Positions 1-5,986 of a DNA stretch of 5,986 nucleotides are shown here, piece after piece (within the stretch, counting starts at the first letter, position 1; each line of letters opens with the position of its first letter). This stretch comes from UBA1206 sp041672465 (GTDB taxonomy: Bacteria; Bacillota; Clostridia; Oscillospirales; CAG-382): contig JBAYZO010000075.1 of NCBI GenBank assembly GCA_041672465.1, positions 1-5,986 of the forward strand, in the 5' to 3' direction. The notes under the pieces are model-generated. The model was not told the origin of the DNA and did not search any database. It worked only from the letters and a program-made list of their open reading frames with translations. A program made the translations under genes and the position numbers.

Positions 1-1
1 T

Positions 2-1132
2 GCCGCTTGGAGAGAAGCCGAATTTGCCAACTTGCAAATAAAAGCAAACGCCTTGTTAAATCAACTTGGCGATACACCTGAAAACAGAGCTTTGGTCGGA
101 AAACAAATTGGTCAACAAACAAGAGAGATTGAAGAAAAACCAAAGGCGGCCGCTGATACAGAAAAACTGATTGGGCTTCGCAAAGACCTTGTAAAAATTG
201 ATATGGATGAACTTTCATATCAGCAAGGCGTTGAACAACTTGCAAAAAACAGACTTAATATTTATGAACAACAATACAAAATAGAATCAGATAAACTTGA
301 CCGAATGGCCCATGGCATAGGGGCAACCGCCGAGGAAACTTCGGCTTATAACAGTCAGGCTGAAGCTTTATCAAATATCAACAAAGAGCTTCTGGAACAA
401 AAGCAACTTCTCCGGGATAGAACGGCACAGGGCGGAGCAATGAAGGCGCTCCGAGATTATTCAAATGAAGCCGGCAATCTTGGGAAACAGGTTGAAGAAG
501 TTTTTACCAAAACGTTTACGGCACTTGAAGATAAATTAGTTGAATTTTGCCATACAGGAAAAATGTCTTTTACTGATTTGGTTGATTCTATTTCTGCCGA
601 TATTTTAAAACTTATGATAAAGACTCAAATAACGGCTCCATTGGCGAATTGGCTTACCGGTGGCTCTGGTGGCGGAGGCGGCTTAATAGGAAGCTTGATT
701 GGTGTTGGAACCAGTTTTTTTGGGGGCGGTGGGGCGACTGCTGGCTTATATGGGGCTCAATATCAATCCACAGGAGTTCATCATACAGGGATTGGGCCGG
801 GTGAAAAAGCCAAGTCTTATCGTATGATGCCGGCAGGGGCGTTTGATAACGCTCCAAGATTCCATTCCGGTGTTGGGCCAAATGAACGCAAAGCTATTAT
901 CGAAAAAACAGAGGGGGTTTTTACATCTGGTCAAATGGGTGCAATGGCTCCAGTTTCTTCGATCATAGATGCAATGAAAAAGGCAGGTGGAAATAATAAA
1001 ACGGGTGACATTTCTATTTCTATTCCTGTGACGGTAACTGGCAATGGTAACGGGGGAATGAATATTGCTGCCATGAAAAAAGATATTGAAGAAACCGTAA
1101 TTTCAGTGGTAAGGAAATATGCCGATGCCTAA
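2..1132 (+). CDS. Phage tail tape-measure protein, C-terminal part (5' end cut by window edge)
   Basis: This is the C-terminal 376 codons of a tail-length tape-measure protein, which spans the lumen of the tail tube, sets tail length and is released during DNA ejection. The frame is open from position 2 with no convincing start; a TTG at 32 has no reason to be the true start, so the gene is partial. Visible in order: a charged, alanine/glutamine-rich, helical or coiled-coil-like region (about 2-480); a segment around 480-650 with the pattern 'TGKMSFTDLVDSI' followed by 'LKLMIKTQITAPLANWL', characteristic of the lambda gpH-type C-terminal domain; a hydrophobic glycine-rich stretch (650-770); then 'AGAFDNAPRFHSGVG' and 'EGVFTSGQM' (830-937), which fit the conserved gpH tail motif. 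It ends in a beta-rich then helical piece (998-1129). Family knowledge gives the role; the motifs are seen directly. The next gene overlaps its stop by 8 bases. No frameshift is seen here; the gpG/gpGT slippage site, if present, would lie upstream. Confidence 0.93.
   Translation, partial: AAWREAEFANLQIKANALLNQLGDTPENRALVGKQIGQQTREIEEKPKAAADTEKLIGLRKDLVKIDMDELSYQQGVEQLAKNRLNIYEQQYKIESDKLDRMAHGIGATAEETSAYNSQAEALSNINKELLEQKQLLRDRTAQGGAMKALRDYSNEAGNLGKQVEEVFTKTFTALEDKLVEFCHTGKMSFTDLVDSISADILKLMIKTQITAPLANWLTGGSGGGGGLIGSLIGVGTSFFGGGGATAGLYGAQYQSTGVHHTGIGPGEKAKSYRMMPAGAFDNAPRFHSGVGPNERKAIIEKTEGVFTSGQMGAMAPVSSIIDAMKKAGGNNKTGDISISIPVTVTGNGNGGMNIAAMKKDIEETVISVVRKYADA
1111..1115 (+). promoter_or_regulatory. 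Ribosome binding site for the small tail protein
   Basis: AAGGA lies inside the end of the tape-measure gene. It is 3 bases before the ATG at 1119, too close for normal use, and 9 bases before the in-frame ATG at 1125, which is good spacing. A third in-frame ATG at 1134 is 18 bases away. The site therefore favours a start at 1125. Confidence 0.6.
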
Positions 1133-1496
1133 AATGAGCCTTGGTGCATATACGTTTTTAAAAAATCCGTCTGGCATGACGTTTCTACAAAAGCCGAGAA
1201 TTAACTCTTCTGCAGAAACGTACACTTCTGTCGCCGTTTTTGATTGGGGGACGAATTGGGCCGGTAAAAAAATAAAATTAACATGGGGATATATTTCAAC
1301 GGTTCAATATGCGTCTATGGCTTCAATTTATGAGGCTGGTTCCATAGTTGTTTTTGATCCACAAGACGGTGAAGCCCATACCTTTAATGTCAAGGTTCAA
1401 AATTTAAATTGCAGTTATCATTTACAACTTACAAACGCCACTCGAAAGTTTCGGAAAGACGTTGAACTTGATTTATTGATAATTGACGAGGTTTAA
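1125..1496 (+). CDS. Small minor tail protein, probably distal-tail/gpM-like
   Basis: A 123-residue protein (125 if the ATG at 1119 is used). I do not recognise a named family by sequence. It has no signal peptide or membrane segment. The composition suggests alternating beta strands: a 'TYTSVAVFDWG' strand, a 'KIKLTWGYIS' strand, a short helix-like 'ASMASIYEAG', then 'SIVVFDPQDG', 'HTFNVKVQNL' and a closing 'VELDLLIIDEV' strand. That layout (strand, helix, 'F-x-P-x-DG' turn, strand, final strand) resembles the lambda gpM type of small tail-tip protein and the ring domain of distal tail proteins. The position, directly after the tape measure and directly before the hub, supports the same role: a ring between tail tube and hub. 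It overlaps the tape-measure stop by 8 bases, so translational coupling is likely. The functional call is inference from gene order and strand pattern; a hypothetical tail protein is the safe alternative. Confidence 0.72.
   Translation: MPKMSLGAYTFLKNPSGMTFLQKPRINSSAETYTSVAVFDWGTNWAGKKIKLTWGYISTVQYASMASIYEAGSIVVFDPQDGEAHTFNVKVQNLNCSYHLQLTNATRKFRKDVELDLLIIDEV
1488..1491 (+). promoter_or_regulatory. Ribosome binding site for the hub/propeller protein
   Basis: GAGG, in the context GACGAGG, sits at the very end of the preceding gene, 8 bases before the ATG at 1500. The spacing is normal and supports that start. Only three bases separate the preceding stop codon from this ATG. Confidence 0.6.
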
Positions 1497-1499
1497 AAT

Positions 1500-4400
1500 A
1501 TGCAAACGTTAGCTACAGCATTTCAAACAATAATGGACGGTGTTAACAGACACCCGATTATTGATATAGTAGCAAGGTCGGCAGAAAATACAATACCGTT
1601 TGAAGGGAGTTTGTTAACTTCTGAAGAAATTTATGAAAAATATCCAAATATAATTTCCCATTCTTCTGGCCGGCTTTGTATTGCTTATCTTTACGGGCCT
1701 GATTCAGAAGGTGAATACTACCTGAAATATGTTTACACAGATATTGATAGAACGTACTTTACAACCGTTTCTTTTTTAATAAACATTTCCAATTATACAG
1801 CTATCGGCGTCGATATTTGTGAAATGACAGATGGAAATATAGGGCTTATTTATATTGAAAATAATACATTGATAAGTACATATTTATTGAAACAAAAAAT
1901 AATCAGTGTTGAAGGTGTTGAAGTATCATCTGCAACTATTGATTCCTGGAACCATGATATTTATACATCTGGCCCAACTGTTTGTAGAGAAACATTAACT
2001 GATGAATATATAATTGCATATTCTAAGATTAATGCTGGCAATTATTATTTATATAAACGGACTTCAAGCGACTTTGTAACGTGGAGTGCTGAAACAGCCT
2101 TAAGTATTGCCGGATTAACAACAACACAAAAAATTTCCGATCCATTTATTTATTCAGCTGAAGCATCGAGCAATGATTTATTTTTATTTTTTTCGGTTGT
2201 GGAAGATATCGGGCCAAATGGAGAAATACTTTCCAATATTTATTATTCTTTATCAACTGACGGTGGTTTGAACTGGGCCGAGGCTATAAAAATTACATCA
2301 TACATACAATATGGAACGATTGGACTTCACCCTACATTTTGCGAAAAAGAGGACGGTTCAGGGTACTTGGCTTTTGATGAAAAAAAAGCTTCCCAAACGA
2401 TGGACAGTGGTTCTGATGGTTGGCCAGCTGGTTCAGGGTCTGATCCTTCAAATATACATTTTGATTCGGTTAACAGGAAGCTTTATTGCGTTAATGCTTA
2501 TAAAGGGGCCGGAACAAAGGCCCTTCAATCGGTTGTAAAAATTGATGTTGATACATGGTCTATTGATAACTATTGGACAACAACTTCTACACCACATTTT
2601 GATGATTATTTTGATGATTTTAATTTATGGTATAAATTGGATCAAGGTGCCGGGCAATATGTTCCTTTATCTATAATGGGAGGTTATTTTTGTCAATTAA
2701 TTGATGGTGAATCTGATACGATAACAACATATGCCTTTGAAGATATACCAGCTTATGAAATTACTGCAAATGTAACTGGTTGGGATAGTGCTTATGAAGG
2801 GATTGTATCTACATTCGTAGACCTTACAAACAATAGGTTGTGGTTTTTATTTGTTGACTCTTATGTTTGGCGCCCAAGATTACAGGTTGGTTATATTTCT
2901 CTTGATGATTCTGGGCCGATATATACTTTTGTTCAGGTTGTTATTGATACTGATATGGAAGAAACTGAAATAACTTCATCATATAAAAGTGACTTTAAGG
3001 TTTATCCTGAAGCAGACATGATAATCATTGGTTTTAATTATAGTGGCGTTTCAAGTTGGCAAAGACCGCTTTGCATTTATAATTTAACCAGTGGAGCCAG
3101 AATAAAAAAGTATATAAGAGATGATTATTCATCTTTTCCACAATTTGGCCTTAATAGTGTGATTTATAAAAATGGAAAAGTTTATGGTGGGATCACGTAT
3201 TACGATCTTTATGGGCAGGAAAATATCCGTGGTTTATGTGAAGTTGACATAACGACAGACGTTATTCGATACCACAGGCCAACTTTCGCTTCTGTGAATA
3301 ATTATGGTCTTGGTGATATGGTGGCTACAGATAACAATAAACTTTTAATTGCATCAACACTTTATGGCGTTGCTGAATTTGATTTATTATCTGAAAAATG
3401 GATTGAATATAGTAACAACACAATATCAGGTTTAACTCCAAAAGCGTCGGACAGATTTTATTTGATTGATTACGACGAAGAAAATGATTTTATTTTTGCT
3501 GGTGTAGGCAATGAATATTCTTATCCATGGGCCGGTTGGGTTATGTTTTCTGGCGATGGGTATTTTCTTCAAACACAATATGCAATTGCAACAAAAACAG
3601 TCGGCTGGTCATTTGGCGAATCAACTCCGTTGGTAAGTGGGTTATCTGACTATAATAGTGCGGTTGTTTGTGATCCTGAAACAAAAGAACTTTATGCATT
3701 TTGGACAAATGAAAATAACGATGAACTTTCAATAAAGTGGGCAAAGGATGAAGGGGAATTTTCGTTAAATGATTATCTTATTCGTGGACAGGCAATTACT
3801 GTTTCGAGATCGGTAGACGGAAGCAACAATTCCATCCAATTTTCTGTATCAGATGGTCATTTGTTTGATCCATTTAATATGGCTTCAACATTGAGAAATA
3901 TTTTAAATAAAGGGCGCTTGTTGGTTGTAAAATTTGGAGAAGTTGTTGATGATATTTCATACTGGCAAAATATTGGAACTTTTTATATCACTTCAAAAAG
4001 GATGTCTGGTTATAAAAAGGGACAATATCCGACAATGACTATAACTGGTGAAGATTTGCGATATATATGGAAAGATAAAGAAATTGTTGCAACAAATTTT
4101 TATGATATGATTGATCCGGACGAAATAATTTCTGATTTAATAACAGATTGGACACCCCTTGAACTTACTGATTTAGACCTTGAAGAATTTGATGATGCAG
4201 TTCAATTGAATATGCAATGGACGAATACCGTATTATTTGATTGTATTCAACAAGTTTGCGAACGATTTAGTTATTTCTTAAAAGTTACTGGTGATAATAA
4301 AATAACGAATAAAAAAATTGCAATTGATAACGCTGTAACCCATACATATTTAAATTCGGATCAAATTTTATCAATAAATCTTGATGATTCATTTAGTGAC

Positions 4401-5237
4401 TTCACAAACCGTATAGTTGTTGAAGGGCAAAAACGGGACTATATCGAAGTTCTTTATGATGAAGAAATGGTTGGTGCCCTTAATGGAACAGTTGGTTGGT
4501 GGGGCTTTAAAAAAGATTATAAAATTTATTATTCAGAAGATCAAAGTAGAAGGTGCCAAAACCCGAGGTTAAGTGTTCTTGAATCTGCAACTTCTATCGG
4601 TTTTAAACTGGCTGGCAACATAACAGAGAGTTTAACCGATACTACTGAACAATATTGTACAATAACCGTTTCTGCTCCATCTTTGGTTCCATATTTAATC
4701 GGTTTAATTGCTTTAAAACTTGCTTCCGGCATGATTGGCGACCTTGTAATTGGTGGCTTCGGGGGTGGGTGGACGCATCCAATCGGCACTTATATTACAA
4801 ATTTTGCATCGGTTGGAATAATGTTGGTGTTGGGTGCCAGTGGGAACTTTCAATATGAAGTTTATGCGAATCCAATTGGAGAAGTAAAACGATCTGTAGA
4901 AGGTGAAGCTAATGACCTTACATTTCAAACTCGGATTGGTTATGTTGTTGAAAAAAGAATGGAAGACCCGTTTTGCTATTCTGTTTCTGAATGTTCCAAA
5001 AGAGCTCAAAGAGAATTGGATGTTGTGATGGCACAAAGGAACAGAATCACCATTGAAAAAATTACACATTTACAAGACGAAGAAGGCGACACGATTCTTT
5101 TTGTTCACCCAATAAGCGGTCAAAATCTAAGGGTATTTGTTACCGATTTAACCAGAAGTTACACAATTCCAAGTTTAGAACAAACTGGTGATTCTCCAAG
5201 TTGCATAGATAATATTGAAGGATGGGTGATAGAATGA
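1500..5237 (+). CDS. Large tail-tip protein: N-terminal beta-propellers fused to a baseplate/tail hub
   Basis: A 1245-residue structural protein, probably the hub that closes the tail tube and presents host-contact domains. Residues 1-40 are a short lead with 'NTIPFEGSLLTSE'. Residues about 45-300 look like a sialidase-type propeller: an Asp-box S252-x-D254-x-G256-x-x-W259, and 'SSDFVTW' (189-195), typical of glycan-related propellers. No sialidase FRIP motif is seen, so catalysis is not supported. A Ser/Gly-rich linker (303-317) leads to a second region (318-750) with repeated blade-like strands such as 'NRKLYCV' (325), 'NNRLWFLF' (444), 'NGKVYGG' (558), 'NNKLLIAS' (612), 'NDFIFAGV' (662) and 'TKELYAFW' (728). 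Residues ~755-1245 fit phage hub proteins: 'ITVSRSVDG' (766), 'LFDCIQQVCERFSYFLKV' (912), 'TNRIVVEGQ' (969), and a C-terminal 'RAQRELDVV...GDTILFVHP...RVFVTDLTRSYTI' pattern. A hydrophobic, almost uncharged stretch (1062-1126) lies inside the hub part. The hub call rests on family pattern; the propeller role in host binding is inference. Confidence 0.85.
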   Translation: MQTLATAFQTIMDGVNRHPIIDIVARSAENTIPFEGSLLTSEEIYEKYPNIISHSSGRLCIAYLYGPDSEGEYYLKYVYTDIDRTYFTTVSFLINISNYTAIGVDICEMTDGNIGLIYIENNTLISTYLLKQKIISVEGVEVSSATIDSWNHDIYTSGPTVCRETLTDEYIIAYSKINAGNYYLYKRTSSDFVTWSAETALSIAGLTTTQKISDPFIYSAEASSNDLFLFFSVVEDIGPNGEILSNIYYSLSTDGGLNWAEAIKITSYIQYGTIGLHPTFCEKEDGSGYLAFDEKKASQTMDSGSDGWPAGSGSDPSNIHFDSVNRKLYCVNAYKGAGTKALQSVVKIDVDTWSIDNYWTTTSTPHFDDYFDDFNLWYKLDQGAGQYVPLSIMGGYFCQLIDGESDTITTYAFEDIPAYEITANVTGWDSAYEGIVSTFVDLTNNRLWFLFVDSYVWRPRLQVGYISLDDSGPIYTFVQVVIDTDMEETEITSSYKSDFKVYPEADMIIIGFNYSGVSSWQRPLCIYNLTSGARIKKYIRDDYSSFPQFGLNSVIYKNGKVYGGITYYDLYGQENIRGLCEVDITTDVIRYHRPTFASVNNYGLGDMVATDNNKLLIASTLYGVAEFDLLSEKWIEYSNNTISGLTPKASDRFYLIDYDEENDFIFAGVGNEYSYPWAGWVMFSGDGYFLQTQYAIATKTVGWSFGESTPLVSGLSDYNSAVVCDPETKELYAFWTNENNDELSIKWAKDEGEFSLNDYLIRGQAITVSRSVDGSNNSIQFSVSDGHLFDPFNMASTLRNILNKGRLLVVKFGEVVDDISYWQNIGTFYITSKRMSGYKKGQYPTMTITGEDLRYIWKDKEIVATNFYDMIDPDEIISDLITDWTPLELTDLDLEEFDDAVQLNMQWTNTVLFDCIQQVCERFSYFLKVTGDNKITNKKIAIDNAVTHTYLNSDQILSINLDDSFSDFTNRIVVEGQKRDYIEVLYDEEMVGALNGTVGWWGFKKDYKIYYSEDQSRRCQNPRLSVLESATSIGFKLAGNITESLTDTTEQYCTITVSAPSLVPYLIGLIALKLASGMIGDLVIGGFGGGWTHPIGTYITNFASVGIMLVLGASGNFQYEVYANPIGEVKRSVEGEANDLTFQTRIGYVVEKRMEDPFCYSVSECSKRAQRELDVVMAQRNRITIEKITHLQDEEGDTILFVHPISGQNLRVFVTDLTRSYTIPSLEQTGDSPSCIDNIEGWVIE
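5217..5230 (+). promoter_or_regulatory. Ribosome binding site for the last tail-tip gene
   Basis: GAAGGA (5217-5222) is followed by GGTGAT (5225-5230), so the stretch resembles an extended Shine-Dalgarno sequence with an extra base inside. GAAGGA ends 11 bases before the ATG at 5234. The ATG overlaps the preceding TGA stop as ATGA, so coupled re-initiation after the hub gene is likely. Confidence 0.55.
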
Positions 5238-5986
5238 GATTTTACGGTAAAAAATTCTTAAGCAATAAAACGCTTAAGCAGATTCAGGCCCATAGAGAAA
5301 CCAGAGACGCAATCGTATGGAGTGTTGACCCTGTTAATAAAATTGCATTTGTTAGAATACAAGGGTCTTCAACAAATATTGTTGCAAGATACCCCGAAAA
5401 TTGGGAGCAGACTCCAGTATGGTTGAAGCCGGGCAATGCGGTAAAAATTAATTTTACTGGTGGCGATAGGGGAAGAGTCGAACTTATTGGGCATGGTTTT
5501 TTAATACCGACACCAACTGATGATACTGCGGCGCAACCAGACCCGCAAGTCGTCGATGATGCTCCATTAACAGGAATGTTAGTTTACCCTATACCATTAA
5601 ATCAAAGAATGGCCGTAATGGTAAAGGTTGGCACATTTAGAATTGGTGGTTCTACGTATACTCTTGGGCCAATCGCAATGGATCAATATGATGATTGGTA
5701 TATGAATGATGGTGGCACAATAGGTCAAGTTGCAGCTATTATAGATATTGATCCGCCGGAAGGGTATTACCGTCACGATTGGATTGTTGTTGGGCCTGAT
5801 TTAATTGTTGATTATATAAAAGGAACTCCTTTTACAACGACTCCGGTAGACCCAACTTTGCCTACTGGACATATTTTTTTAAATCAGATTTTTGTTTATC
5901 CCGGTATGACGACAGTTGGTTATTCTGATATAGGCAAATCGTTTGCTGAACCAATGGCTTCAGGGCTCTTGGTAACAATTACAAAT
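5234..5986 (+). CDS. Tail-tip spike/appendage structural protein, N-terminal part (3' end cut by window edge)
   Basis: An open frame of 251 codons from ATG 5234 to the window end, with no stop. It begins 'MRFYGKKFLSNKTLKQIQ' with a short basic, helical lead. Residues ~25-88 have the strand order of an OB-fold-like barrel: 'DAIVWSVDP', 'IAFVRIQGSS', 'NIVARYPENW', 'VWLKPGNAVKINF', 'GRVELIGHG'. A Pro/Asp-rich linker follows (89-112). Residues ~113-251 are beta-rich and contain 'YYRHDWIVVG' (178-187), 'DYIKGTP' (193-199) and 'PVDPTLPTGHIFLNQIFVYPG' split over 204-224. The series 'R-x-D-x-I-V-V', 'V-x-Y-x-x-G-T-P', 'P-x-x-P-x-L-P-x-G-x-x-x-L' is a recurring pattern in phage baseplate and appendage proteins. 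It starts on the hub's stop codon, in the place where an OB-fold spike follows the hub in other tails. Domain calls are inferred from sequence pattern only; a host-binding tail fibre anchor is an alternative. Confidence 0.8.
   Translation, partial: MRFYGKKFLSNKTLKQIQAHRETRDAIVWSVDPVNKIAFVRIQGSSTNIVARYPENWEQTPVWLKPGNAVKINFTGGDRGRVELIGHGFLIPTPTDDTAAQPDPQVVDDAPLTGMLVYPIPLNQRMAVMVKVGTFRIGGSTYTLGPIAMDQYDDWYMNDGGTIGQVAAIIDIDPPEGYYRHDWIVVGPDLIVDYIKGTPFTTTPVDPTLPTGHIFLNQIFVYPGMTTVGYSDIGKSFAEPMASGLLVTITN

Noticed and set aside
654..934. Minus-strand open frames opposite the tape-measure C-terminus
   Set aside because: They mirror the Gly-rich and motif region of a well-supported coding sequence and show no protein-like pattern of their own.
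1497..1499. Promoter or terminator in the gaps between genes
   Set aside because: The only gap between genes is 3 bases and the other junctions overlap; no hairpin followed by a T run was recognised, so the genes appear co-transcribed from a promoter outside the window.
2250..2280. Enzymatic sialidase activity suggested by the Asp-box
   Set aside because: Asp-boxes are structural turns found in many non-catalytic propellers; no FRIP motif or clear arginine triad is visible.
2380..2387. Run of eight A that could act as a slippery frameshift site
   Set aside because: The main frame continues in register for over 900 codons with coherent domains; the shifted frame ends by 2538 with no family pattern, and no downstream pairing structure was recognised.
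2311..2538. 75-codon + strand frame inside the large gene
   Set aside because: It lies wholly within the continuous 1245-codon frame, has no ribosome site, and its translation has no recognisable pattern.
4541..5069. Minus-strand open frames of 82 and 118 codons and a 67-codon + strand frame
   Set aside because: They are antisense or out of frame to the conserved hub C-terminus, lack start signals and look like shadow frames.

Overview
The window lies inside the tail gene cluster of a tailed double-stranded DNA phage or prophage. It holds four tightly packed genes, all on the + strand. Adjacent genes overlap by a few bases or are separated by 3 bases, so they are probably translated from one late transcript. 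The DNA is AT-rich, uses the standard bacterial code with TAA and TGA stops, and has recognisable Shine-Dalgarno sites. No rRNA, tRNA, insertion sequence, CRISPR, integrase or host metabolic gene is visible. The host cannot be named. The lambda gpH-type tape-measure C-terminus points to a long, non-contractile (siphovirus-type) tail and loosely to a Gram-negative host, but this is inference.

Layout. Positions 2-1132 are the C-terminal 376 codons of a tape-measure protein, which sets tail length and lines the tail lumen; its start lies upstream of the window. Positions 1125-1496 encode a small (123 aa) beta-rich protein in the place where lambda-like phages carry their distal tail or minor tail (gpM-like) gene. 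Positions 1500-5237 encode a 1245-residue protein. Its last ~490 residues read as a baseplate/tail-tip hub. Its first ~750 residues read as one sialidase-like (Asp-box) propeller followed by a second propeller-like repeat region. Positions 5234-5986 are the first 251 codons of a further tail-tip protein with an apparent OB-fold-like N-terminal domain, a Pro/Asp-rich linker and a beta-rich appendage domain; it runs off the right edge.

Working model (inference). The tape measure ends at the tail tip, where the small protein forms or caps the distal ring. The large protein closes the tube as the hub and also carries surface-exposed propellers that could contact host surface polymer. The last gene continues the tip outward as a spike-like or appendage protein. 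The gene order matches ordinary siphovirus tails, but the lambda gpL, gpK (peptidase) and gpI equivalents are absent between tape measure and hub. The most noteworthy element is the domain architecture of the 1245-residue protein: propellers placed before the hub domain, and a long, almost uncharged hydrophobic stretch inside the hub region.
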